From the NCBI RefSeq assembly GCF_002846395.1, contig NZ_PJMU01000003.1, forward strand, positions 496,001-560,000: 64,000 bases of DNA. The letters run 5' to 3'. The stretch is from Pontibacter ramchanderi (lineage in GTDB: Bacteria > Bacteroidota > Bacteroidia > Cytophagales > Hymenobacteraceae). Position numbers and translations under genes: made by a program. Under the pieces are notes generated by a model. It worked only from the letters and a program-made list of their open reading frames with translations. It was not told where the DNA came from and ran no database searches. This document shows, piece after piece, positions 8,152 to 16,177 of this stretch. Position 1 is the stretch's first letter, and each line of letters opens with the position of its first letter.

Positions 8152-11100
8152 ATGAAGAAGCATACCTATTTGAGTATGTTCCTGGCGGCGGCGCTTGCCT
8201 TACCTTTGGGCTCAGCCTCGGCGCAGGACAAAAAAGACAATAAGTGGAACGTGGAAGAAGCCCGCGGTCCGCAAAAAGAGATTACCGTAACAACCGACGA
8301 AGGCACCTGGATGAGCCTGGATGTGAGTCCGGACGGCAAGGAGATCGTGTTCGACATGCTCGGCGACATTTACATCATGCCTATTTCTGGTGGCAAAGCT
8401 AAACTCCTTCGCAGCGGCCGTGCCTACGAGGTGCAGCCCCGCTTCAGTCCCGATGGCAAGTTCATCTCCTTCACTTCCGACGCAGGCGGCGGCGACAACA
8501 TCTGGGTAATGAAGCGCGACGGCTCCGATGCCAGGCAGATCACCAAAGAGAACTTCCGACTCCTGAACAATGCCGTTTGGACGCCAGACGGGGAATACCT
8601 GATCGCCCGCAAGCACTTCACGGCCTCCCGTTCGCTGGGTGCCGGTGAGATGTGGATGTACCACAAGTCGGGTGGCAGCGGTGTGCAGCTGACCAAGCGC
8701 AAAAACGACCAGCAGGACGCCGGTGAGCCGGTGGTATCGCCTGACGGCAAGTACGTGTACTTCTCCGAAGACATGAGCGGCGGCACTACCTTTGAGTACA
8801 ACAAAGACCCGAACGGACAGATCTACGTGATCCGTCGCGTGGACCGCAACACAGGCGAGATCGAGAACGTGGTGACCGGCAACGGTGGCTCGGTTCGCCC
8901 GGTCATCTCCCGCGACGGCAAGCAGCTAGCTTTCGTGCGTCGCGTGCGCACCAAGTCTGTGCTCTTCATCCACGATCTGAAAACAGGTGAGCAGTGGCCG
9001 ATCTACGACCAGCTGAGCAACGACCAGCAGGAAGCCTGGGCCATTTTCGGGGTATACCCATACTTCTCCTGGACGCCCGACAACAAGAGCCTCGTGTTCT
9101 GGGCCAACGGCAAGATCAACAAAATTGACGTAGCCAGTCAGAAAGTAACCAACATTCCTTTCGAAGCCACAGCCACGCACCACATCGCCGAAGCCGTTCG
9201 CCATGACTTCAGCAAAGAGGGCGTTTCGCCGGCACAGTTCACCGCCAAGGCTATCCGCCATGCCGTGACCTCGCCTGATGGCAAGCTCCTCGTATTCAAC
9301 GCCGCTGGTCATATCTACAAAAAAGAGCTACCAAACGGTAAGCCGGAGCGCGTGACCAATGGCAAGGACTTCGAATTCTACCCGGCTTTCTCACCAGATG
9401 GCAAAACACTGGTATTCTCTACCTGGGACGATGAAAACCTCGGTGCGCTGGTGAAAGTGGACATCCGCAAGAAAAACGCAAAGCCGGTTAAACTGACCTT
9501 TGAGAAAGGCTTCTATACCAACGCCTCTTTCTCGCCGAACGGCAAGCTGATTGTGTACAGCAAGGACGGCGGCAACAACCACATGGGCTATGCGCACGGA
9601 AACGAGCGCGGCACCTACTACATGACCGCAGAAGGCAAAAACCCGACGCTGATCATGAAAAATGGCTTCAATCCACTGTTCAATGCTTCGTCTGACCGCA
9701 TTTTCTTCACGTCCGGCGGTGGCGGCAAGTATACCTTTAAGAGTGTGAACCTGAACGGCAACGATGAGCGCACGCACTATACCTCTACTTACACCGATCA
9801 GTTCTACCCGAGCCCGGACAACAAGTGGCTGGCATTTGTAGAGCTCTTCAACGGCTATGTGGTGCCGTTCTCGGCCAACGGTGCCGGTATGGAACTGAGC
9901 GCTGAGACCAAAGCCGTACCGGTGGCCCGCTTCACCAAAGACGCCGGCACGAGCGTGCACTGGTCAGGCGACAGCAAGAAAGTGAACTGGGTGCTAGGCG
10001 ATGAGTATTTCTCCAACGACCTGAAAGACCGCTTTGCTTTCCTGGAAGGTGCTCCGGAGAAACTGCCTGCCATCGACACGACAGGTATAAAAATCGGGTT
10101 AGAGTTTAAAACAGATAAGCCACAGGGCAAAGTAGCCTTCACCAACGCCCGCATCATCACCATGAAGGGTGATGAAGTGATCGAAGGCGGTACGATCGTG
10201 GTGGACGGCAACCGCATTGTGTCGGTAGGCAAAGGTATTGCCGTGCCGAAAGACGCGAAAGTGATCGACGCCAGCGGCAAAACCATTATGCCGGGCCTGG
10301 TGGACGTACACGCGCACCTCGGCACGTTCCGCAATGGCATGAGCCCGAAGCAGCAGTGGTCGTACCTGGCCAACCTGGCCTATGGTGTAACCACGACGCA
10401 CGACCCTTCTTCTACCACCGAAATGGTGTTCAGCCAGTCAGAGGCCGTGAAAGCTGGTCACATGGTAGGTCCGCGTATCTACTCAACCGGCACGATCCTG
10501 TACGGCGCTGATGGCAACTTCAAAGCCGTAATCAACAGCCTCGACGACGCCCGTTCGCACCTGCGCCGTATTCAGGCTGCCGGTGGTTTCTCGGTGAAGA
10601 GCTACAACCAGCCACGCCGCGAGCAGCGCCAGCAGGTGATCCAGGCAGCCCGCGAACTCAACATGACCGTGGTACCGGAGGGTGGTTCGACGTTCTTCCA
10701 CAACATGAGCATGATCCTCGACGGACACTCCGGCATTGAGCACAACATCCCGATCGCGCCGCTTTACAAGGACGTGGTGGAGGTATGGAAAGCCTCGAAC
10801 ACCGGCTATACCCCTACCCTGATCGTGAACTATGGCGCGACGAGCGGCGAATACTACTGGTACCAGAACACCAAGGTATGGGAAAAAGAAAGACTCCTCA
10901 AGTTCACGCCGCGTTCCGTAATCGATGGTCGCTCACGCTTTGTGATGCAGGTACCTGACGAGGAATACCGCAACGGTTACTTCAAAACATCTGAAGCCTG
11001 CAAGGCCCTGACCGACGCCGGTGTGAAAGTGAACCTCGGTGCACACGGCCAGCTGCAAGGCCTTGGCGCGCACTGGGAGCTGTGGATGCTGCAGCAAGGC

Positions 11101-11445
11101 GGCATGACAAACATGGAAGCCCTGCGTGCCGCTACCCTGAACGGTGCCGAGTACCTGGGCATGGGCAAAGACCTCGGCTCACTCGAGGCAGGCAAACTGG
11201 CCGATCTGATCGTGCTGGACCAGAACCCACTGGAGAACATCCAGAACTCCGAGCACGTGCGCTACACCATGGTAAATGGTCGTCTGTTTGATGCCGCTAC
11301 CCTGAACGAAGTAGGCAACTACGAGCGCAAGCCGGGCAAATTCTGGTGGGAGAACAACAAATACGCTTCAACCTTTGATTGGCACGAAGGTACTGACACC
11401 CGCTTCGAAGGTATAGCCGGAGAGCATTGCACCTGCCGTCACTAA
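8152..11445 (+). CDS. Secreted beta-propeller (PD40/TolB-like) amidohydrolase
   Basis: A 1097-residue protein with an N-terminal signal peptide ending near residue 25 (GSASAQ). Residues about 40-640 carry repeated WD40-like PD40 blades (SPDGK, SPDNKWLAF). Residues about 670-1070 form an amidohydrolase domain: VDVHAHLG supplies the HxH pair (H720, H722), K816 in FSVKSYNQP is the likely carbamylated lysine, and H859/H864 lie in DGHSGIEHN. Where most family members have a catalytic aspartate, this protein reads NLGAHGQLQGLGAHWE (H965), as I recall for this propeller-fused subgroup. It probably hydrolyses a C-N bond in an exported peptide-like substrate; the substrate is unknown. Stands alone, with a strong terminator after it. 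Confidence 0.88.
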   Translation: MKKHTYLSMFLAAALALPLGSASAQDKKDNKWNVEEARGPQKEITVTTDEGTWMSLDVSPDGKEIVFDMLGDIYIMPISGGKAKLLRSGRAYEVQPRFSPDGKFISFTSDAGGGDNIWVMKRDGSDARQITKENFRLLNNAVWTPDGEYLIARKHFTASRSLGAGEMWMYHKSGGSGVQLTKRKNDQQDAGEPVVSPDGKYVYFSEDMSGGTTFEYNKDPNGQIYVIRRVDRNTGEIENVVTGNGGSVRPVISRDGKQLAFVRRVRTKSVLFIHDLKTGEQWPIYDQLSNDQQEAWAIFGVYPYFSWTPDNKSLVFWANGKINKIDVASQKVTNIPFEATATHHIAEAVRHDFSKEGVSPAQFTAKAIRHAVTSPDGKLLVFNAAGHIYKKELPNGKPERVTNGKDFEFYPAFSPDGKTLVFSTWDDENLGALVKVDIRKKNAKPVKLTFEKGFYTNASFSPNGKLIVYSKDGGNNHMGYAHGNERGTYYMTAEGKNPTLIMKNGFNPLFNASSDRIFFTSGGGGKYTFKSVNLNGNDERTHYTSTYTDQFYPSPDNKWLAFVELFNGYVVPFSANGAGMELSAETKAVPVARFTKDAGTSVHWSGDSKKVNWVLGDEYFSNDLKDRFAFLEGAPEKLPAIDTTGIKIGLEFKTDKPQGKVAFTNARIITMKGDEVIEGGTIVVDGNRIVSVGKGIAVPKDAKVIDASGKTIMPGLVDVHAHLGTFRNGMSPKQQWSYLANLAYGVTTTHDPSSTTEMVFSQSEAVKAGHMVGPRIYSTGTILYGADGNFKAVINSLDDARSHLRRIQAAGGFSVKSYNQPRREQRQQVIQAARELNMTVVPEGGSTFFHNMSMILDGHSGIEHNIPIAPLYKDVVEVWKASNTGYTPTLIVNYGATSGEYYWYQNTKVWEKERLLKFTPRSVIDGRSRFVMQVPDEEYRNGYFKTSEACKALTDAGVKVNLGAHGQLQGLGAHWELWMLQQGGMTNMEALRAATLNGAEYLGMGKDLGSLEAGKLADLIVLDQNPLENIQNSEHVRYTMVNGRLFDAATLNEVGNYERKPGKFWWENNKYASTFDWHEGTDTRFEGIAGEHCTCRH

Positions 11446-11462
11446 TTAATCAGGTATAAACT

Positions 11463-11505
11463 AAAAAAACGCCCCGGCTCAGGAGAGTCGGGGCGTTTTT
11501 TTATT
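11463..11505 (+). terminator. Rho-independent terminator of the amidohydrolase gene
   Basis: A stem ACGCCCCG/CGGGGCGT flanked by A and T runs (AAAAAAACGCCCCG ... CGGGGCGTTTTTTT) begins 18 bases after the stop. Confidence 0.93.
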
Positions 11506-11645
11506 GTCAGAATCAGGATTTTCAGGATTCAAGGATTGACAGGATTTTCGCAGATGCCAGGTCACCCCCTGCCCCTCAGATCTGCGCTCGCAACCTTCGA
11601 ACTCACGTTCTCGATCGTCCAAGGAGGGGAACACGTTATTGCCAA
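11505..11645. repeat. GGATT repeat plus interrupted C-rich palindrome
   Basis: At 11505-11548 is a TGTCAGAATCAGGATT copy of the GGATT repeat. It is followed by CCCCCTGCCCCT ... AGGAGGGGAA (about 11564-11631), arms of the common palindrome, but here about 40 extra bases that contain GAAC/GTTC inverted arms separate the arms. Confidence 0.65.
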
Positions 11646-11731
11646 TTTAAAGGTATAGGCGCTATAGCAACAAATTCTTGCAATTTCGTTTATAACTATT
11701 AATTTAGTTTAAAACTTAAGCAACCTCTCCT

Positions 11732-12589
11732 ATGCCGCTATACCTGTACAGCTTACTCTTCATCATGCTCACGGCCTGCGGCTCCAAAGCTGAGCAGCCA
11801 GCGGCTAATATACCTGAAATTGTGGCAGAGCCAGAAGTGCTGGTACACCCTGAAGGAAAGACGATAGCCGAGCGGTTCTCCCCGCCAAAGGGATACGCGA
11901 GAGTATTACAGTCTGAAAACAGCTTTGGGGCCTATTTGCAGCATTTCCAACTAAAACTATATGGCGCCCAGGTACATTACTACAACGGGGCGGTAAAACC
12001 AAACGATGGTATTTATGATGCTGTGCTTGACATTGACGTCGGCAACCGTGACCTGCAACAATGCGCTGATGCCGTCATGCGCCTGCGGGCGGAATATCTG
12101 TATGGGCAGGAAAGGTATGATGCCATCCACTTCAACTTCACGAGCGGCTTCCGGGCCGACTATAGCAAGTGGCGGCAAGGATACAGAATAAATGTGAGAG
12201 GAAATGATTGCTCCTGGGTGAAGAAGGCAGCCCCATCTAACGCCTATACCTCTTTCAAGGATTACCTACAGGTAGTCTTCACCTATGCCGGCACCTTATC
12301 GCTCGAGAAAGAAATGAAAGCTGGTTCGATAAATGATATGCAGGTAGGTAACGTGTTCATCAAAGGAGGAAGTCCCGGCCATGCTGTGATCGTGATGGAC
12401 ATGGCAACTCATAATGAGACAGGCGAAAAGCTTTTTCTACTGGCCCAAAGCTATATGCCAGCGCAGGAGATACAGATTCTGAAAAACCCCATGAATCCAG
12501 GCATAAGCCCATGGTATAGCACCAATTTCAGCGGTCCGCTTTTCACGCCGGAGTGGACTTTCCAGCGGAGTCATTTGAAGCGGTTTTAA
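11732..12589 (+). CDS. DUF4846-type lipoprotein
   Basis: A 285-residue lipoprotein with lipobox LTAC (cysteine 16). The body matches my memory of DUF4846: opening RFSPPKGYARV, the central DLQQCADAVMRLRAEYLY, KWRQGYRINVRGNDCSW, GGSPGHAVIVMDMA and LLAQSYMPAQEIQIL, and a closing TPEWTFQRSHLKRF. The SPGHAVI stretch with neighbouring cysteine and histidine residues recalls a hydrolase or transglutaminase-like core, but the catalytic role is not established. Probably anchored on the periplasmic or outer-membrane side. The stop TAA shares its last base with an AGGTATAG octamer. No operon partner. Confidence 0.8.
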   Translation: MPLYLYSLLFIMLTACGSKAEQPAANIPEIVAEPEVLVHPEGKTIAERFSPPKGYARVLQSENSFGAYLQHFQLKLYGAQVHYYNGAVKPNDGIYDAVLDIDVGNRDLQQCADAVMRLRAEYLYGQERYDAIHFNFTSGFRADYSKWRQGYRINVRGNDCSWVKKAAPSNAYTSFKDYLQVVFTYAGTLSLEKEMKAGSINDMQVGNVFIKGGSPGHAVIVMDMATHNETGEKLFLLAQSYMPAQEIQILKNPMNPGISPWYSTNFSGPLFTPEWTFQRSHLKRF

Positions 12590-12665
12590 GGTATAGCACG
12601 AGCAAGATGTCCATACCTTCTCACGAAATAAAACAACAATCAACAATTAACAATCAGCAATTAAC

Positions 12666-13853
12666 TTACTCCTTCACCGCCGCCAGCACTCGCTTAATCA
12701 ACTCATCCGGATTCCCATCATGCCAGCGCCACACGATCACGATATCATGCTCCGGATCCACCCAGATCGTATTCTGACCGGCGCCTAAGGCAGCGTAACT
12801 GGTAGTGGGCGCACTTGGCCAGGCTTTGCCCTCGGTGTTAAGCCACCACAGGTAACCGTAATCCGGGCCGACAGGACCTCTAGCGGTCGTTGCTTCTTTC
12901 ACCCACTCCTCCGACACGATCTGCTTGTCTTTCCAGCGGCCGTCACGCAGGAAAAGGTAGCCAAAGCGGGCTTCGTCGCGGGTACTGATCCAGAGGCCAC
13001 CGCCCCAGCGGGTACCGCCGCTCACCGAAGGCATGCGCTTGCCATCGATCTCAACATAGGAGTTATGGTAAGGCACATACTTCCAGGTGTTGGAAGCGTC
13101 GATCGGGTCCATCACTTCATCTTTAAACACCTCAGGTATAGGCTTTTTCCAGAGGCGCAGCAGCGACAAGGCAAAACGGTTGATGCGCACGTCATTGTAC
13201 TCGTAGAAAGTGCCCGGCTCCTGCAGCTCACGCGGCTTGCGCTCGCCGCGGCCGTATTCCTCCTTGCCAACAAAGTCGTGCTTCTTGCCCCAGAGTTCGC
13301 CTTCCCACTCACTTGTCTGCCGCACGTGGTGCTCCCAGGTTACCTTGCGGTTCTGCTCTGAGTCGTAGCCGCCGTCCTGCACGTAGTTTGCCACCGGGTC
13401 TTTGATGTCTTTGATCAGTCCCCGGTCAATAGTTATACCTAAAATAGTAGAAAGCACACTTTTGGCCACGCTGTAGGTCGGGTCCACCCGCTCCGTTTCG
13501 CCCCACTCCGCCACAATGTAGCCGTTCTTCAGGATGATGCCGTTGGTACTGGCCCGATCGCTAGGTATAGAGCCGAGCATTTTACCGAAGATATCTTCCT
13601 GGGTGGAGAAGTCTTTGGGCATTTGTTTTGTTTCCTGTTGCTTCGCCCACGCCACCGCTTCCTGCAGCAGGGCTGCATCCATACCCAGGTCTTCCGGTTG
13701 CTTCTTCTCCCAATTGTCACCCTTGCCCGGATAGTATACCTTCGCTTCAGCCTGTTGCGTGCCGGAGGTCGTGGTCTGCTGCGGTTGCTGCTGACAGCCG
13801 CCTAGGCTCAAACTCAGGGCAAGAGCCAGGTATAGGAGTTTACTTTTTGTCAT
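12666..13853 (-). CDS. Serine hydrolase, beta-lactamase/class C fold, lipoprotein
   Basis: A 395-residue protein with a lipobox ending at C20 (LSLGGC) and a Gln/Thr-rich linker to about residue 37. The penicillin-binding SxxK motif is YSVAKS (S128, K131), and FYEYND near residue 218 is the likely YxN motif; the last motif position reads WRWHDG. This family includes esterases, D-aminopeptidases and AmpC-like enzymes, and most such lipoproteins are not true beta-lactamases. Anchored in the envelope. It is convergent with the DUF4846 gene and divergent from the DsbA-like gene; no regulator sits beside it. Confidence 0.85.
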   Translation of the reverse strand: MTKSKLLYLALALSLSLGGCQQQPQQTTTSGTQQAEAKVYYPGKGDNWEKKQPEDLGMDAALLQEAVAWAKQQETKQMPKDFSTQEDIFGKMLGSIPSDRASTNGIILKNGYIVAEWGETERVDPTYSVAKSVLSTILGITIDRGLIKDIKDPVANYVQDGGYDSEQNRKVTWEHHVRQTSEWEGELWGKKHDFVGKEEYGRGERKPRELQEPGTFYEYNDVRINRFALSLLRLWKKPIPEVFKDEVMDPIDASNTWKYVPYHNSYVEIDGKRMPSVSGGTRWGGGLWISTRDEARFGYLFLRDGRWKDKQIVSEEWVKEATTARGPVGPDYGYLWWLNTEGKAWPSAPTTSYAALGAGQNTIWVDPEHDIVIVWRWHDGNPDELIKRVLAAVKE

Positions 13854-13978
13854 CGTGTCAGGTGCGTTTAGATCGTGTTGCTAATTTACCCAAAGAAAGG
13901 TATAAAGCTAGTTTGGTTACGCCATCACAAACAAAAGGCTGGTCCATGCGGTAGAATAAGTTCATCTACAGAAAAACG

Positions 13979-14578
13979 ATGCTACAAATAAAAGTATATT
14001 CGGATTACGTTTGTCCCTACTGCTTTTTTGGTGAACAGGTGCTCGCGAAGGCCTTGCAAGGTATAGAGGATCAGGTGCAGGTAGAGTGGTTGCCGTTTGA
14101 GCTTCGGCCTTACCCGAACCCGACGCTGAAGCCGGAGGGTGAGTATTTGCAGACGACCTGGGAGAACTCGGTATACCCAATGGCAAAGCAATTAGGTATA
14201 CCCATTGTACTACCCAAGGTATCGCCCCAGCCCTACACGCACCTGTCGTTCGAGGGGTACCAGTATGCGCAGGAGCAGGGAAAAGGCGAGGCCTATACCC
14301 ACCGCATGTTTACCGCTTTTTTTCAGGAAGAGCAGGATATCGGGGATATAGATGTGCTTACCAAACTGGCAGGTGAGGTTGGTTTGAATGAAAAAGAATT
14401 CCGGCAGGCGCTGGCGTCGCGCAGGTATAAGGAGGCGCACCAAAAGTCTTTACGCCATGCTTATGAAGAAGTAGGTATACAGGCTGTTCCGACCTTTATC
14501 ATCGGCGACAAACTGGTACGGGGACTGCTGCGGGAAGAGGACCTGCGAAGGCTAATAAAATTAGAGCTGGAGGTATAG
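13979..14578 (+). CDS. DsbA-family oxidoreductase (FrnE/HCCA isomerase-like)
   Basis: A 199-residue thioredoxin-fold protein with the redox motif CPYC (C12, C15) directly after the first strand, an inserted helical domain, and the conserved cis-proline loop GIQAVPTFIIGDKLVRG. There is no signal peptide, so it acts in the cytoplasm, like FrnE proteins, which contribute to oxidative stress tolerance in other bacteria. The last codons form the left arm of a hairpin terminator, and the TAG stop is the end of an AGGTATAG octamer lying in the hairpin loop. Confidence 0.9.
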   Translation: MLQIKVYSDYVCPYCFFGEQVLAKALQGIEDQVQVEWLPFELRPYPNPTLKPEGEYLQTTWENSVYPMAKQLGIPIVLPKVSPQPYTHLSFEGYQYAQEQGKGEAYTHRMFTAFFQEEQDIGDIDVLTKLAGEVGLNEKEFRQALASRRYKEAHQKSLRHAYEEVGIQAVPTFIIGDKLVRGLLREEDLRRLIKLELEV

Positions 14579-14600
14579 CTTACCCCCAGCTCTAATTTTA
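14556..14600. terminator. Hairpin terminator overlapping the end of the DsbA-like gene
   Basis: A perfect 15-bp inverted repeat TAAAATTAGAGCTGG (14556-14570) and CCAGCTCTAATTTTA (14586-14600), with a 15-base loop that begins AGGTATAG and holds the stop codon. A and T runs lie inside the stem ends, so it could serve both convergent genes. Confidence 0.8.
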
Positions 14601-14628
14601 CAGTTATATCTATACGCCTAACCTATAC

Positions 14629-15441
14629 CTACCAGCCAGTGCCTCCACCGCGTTTGCCGCCCAGCAAACCTCCAAGCAAGCCACCCAGTCCGCCGGAGCC
14701 CATGCTGCCGTAACGGCTACGGCCATTCAGCCCACCCAGCACCGAGGCCATGGAGCCCAGGCCGCTAGTGGATCTGCGACCACCGCCCATCAGACCGCCC
14801 CGACCCATCATCATGCCACCGAGCAAGCCACCCAAAAGGCCACCGCCCATGCCACCCATCATGCCACCGCGCCGGCGTCGGCCGCCGCTCATCAGGCGGG
14901 CCAGCACAATCGGGGCCGCTATACCCAGTATACCCTGCACCATCTGCGGGGAGATACCTGCGTTCTTAAACATGTCGCCAAAACCATTCTTGCTCATAAA
15001 GGCCTGCGAACTGGGGTCCTCCCCGTGTTTCTGCGCTTCGTCTGCCTTGTCTACAAACTGTTCCAGCAAGCTGTACTGCTTTTGGTCTACACCCAGGTAA
15101 CTGGCCATTTCCTGGATGCGTTTCTGCTCCTCCTGGGTATACTCTCCATCAGCTTTCGCAAAACTGATGATGTCGGTAATAAACGAAAAGCGCAGCTGGC
15201 TTTTTTTGAGCACATCCAGCACACGCTGCACACTAATCTGCGAAGGATTCCTGGCAATCGAAATCACCTCCTCTTCCACATTCTCAGGCATTTCGGCGGC
15301 CTCGCTCAGCACACGCAAAAACTCCAGTTCCTCTTCAGAGGCGTGTCCGTCGGCAGAGGCAATAGAAGCCAGGGCCGCCAGGTAAGCGCCCTTTTCTTCC
15401 ATGGTATAATCTTTCAGTAATGAGGTTTGTTCTTGTTCCAT
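14629..15441 (-). CDS. TerB-like protein with glycine-rich C-terminal tail
   Basis: A 270-residue protein. Residues about 10-145 form a helical TerB/tellurite-resistance-like domain with two acidic repeats (SIASADGHASEEELEFL and SFAKADGEYTQEEQKRI), the kind that bind metal ions. Residues about 150-180 resemble a linker, and from about 185 to the end the chain is almost wholly Gly, Met, Arg and Leu (MGGGLLGGLLGG), a low-complexity tail. No signal peptide. The family is linked to envelope or phage stress, but no other ter genes are near. The TAG stop overlaps an AGGTATAG octamer. Function of the tail is unknown. Confidence 0.75.
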   Translation of the reverse strand: MEQEQTSLLKDYTMEEKGAYLAALASIASADGHASEEELEFLRVLSEAAEMPENVEEEVISIARNPSQISVQRVLDVLKKSQLRFSFITDIISFAKADGEYTQEEQKRIQEMASYLGVDQKQYSLLEQFVDKADEAQKHGEDPSSQAFMSKNGFGDMFKNAGISPQMVQGILGIAAPIVLARLMSGGRRRRGGMMGGMGGGLLGGLLGGMMMGRGGLMGGGRRSTSGLGSMASVLGGLNGRSRYGSMGSGGLGGLLGGLLGGKRGGGTGW

Positions 15442-15516
15442 AGCTTTTAGGTTTTCTTACACAATTTAAACGCGTAGCCCTGCCAGAAGTTGATGTGGCC
15501 AAACGGAGCGTTTAAA

Positions 15517-15969
15517 TTAAGTTCTCACCCGGTCCAGGGTATCGCTCAAGTGCTGAGCCTCGTCTGCCGAAAGGTTCTTAAAGGTGTCCTCCTCCAACTG
15601 TTTCATCAGCGGGTCCAGGCTATCGAGCAGCTTCAAGCCTTTGTCTGTGATGGCAATTTCTACCTTGCGCCTGTTCTGCTCACAGAGTTCGCGCGTAACC
15701 AGGCCTTTCAGGCGTAGCTTTTCCACCAGTCGGGTGGCATTGCTCATGCGGTTGAGCATGCGCTCCTGTATGGCAAAGAGGTTGATCGGTTTCCCCTGTT
15801 GGCCCCGGAGGATGCGCAGCACATTGTATTGCTGCGACGAGATATCATAGGGTTTGAGCAGGCTGTCGACGCGCGCCATCATCCACTCGCCCGTAAACAT
15901 CAGGTTCAGGGAGGCCTTTTGGTATGGGCCGCTGAACCTCGGCATTTTTAATTCGTCTTCTAACTTCAT
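15517..15969 (-). CDS. MarR-family transcriptional regulator
   Basis: A winged-helix regulator. I choose ATG 15969 (MKLEDELKMPRFSGPYQKA, 150 residues) over the longer frame from 16038, because MarR proteins are usually 140-150 residues and the extra N-terminus is not protein-like. The DNA-binding helix region is YNVLRILRGQQGKPINLFAIQERMLNRMSNATRLVEKLRLKGLV (split here as a description of residues about 45-85), followed by the wing REL..QNRRKVEIAITDKG. MarR dimers usually repress adjacent genes and respond to small molecules. It is transcribed away from the aminotransferase-GRAS gene, 208 bases apart, making that gene its most likely target. Confidence 0.9.
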   Translation of the reverse strand: MKLEDELKMPRFSGPYQKASLNLMFTGEWMMARVDSLLKPYDISSQQYNVLRILRGQQGKPINLFAIQERMLNRMSNATRLVEKLRLKGLVTRELCEQNRRKVEIAITDKGLKLLDSLDPLMKQLEEDTFKNLSADEAQHLSDTLDRVRT

Positions 15970-15992
15970 GTGAGAAACAGCTGAGTTTAAAG

Positions 15993-16151
15993 TGCAATAA
16001 CGTTTGCAATAATTGTATATACTAACATATTCAGTCATTTAGTTATGTTCTCTCTATCTGTACTTTTTCCATATTTCACTTTGCTATTATTTTTTTAGGA
16101 TTAACCTGAATTAAAAATATAATATGCATTTTTGAATTGCTATATTGCAAT
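15993..16151. promoter_or_regulatory. Divergent control region with candidate MarR sites
   Basis: The AT-rich gap between marR and the aminotransferase-GRAS gene has ATTGC-N6-GCAAT (16136-16151), an inverted repeat with the size of a MarR operator, 26 bases before the GRAS start. Two direct TTGCAATAA-like half sites lie at 15993-16000 and 16004-16012 beside the marR start. All share the TGCAAT core. Binding is inferred. Confidence 0.45.
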
Positions 16152-16177
16152 GATCGTCCGCGCCGAAACTGCTGCTC

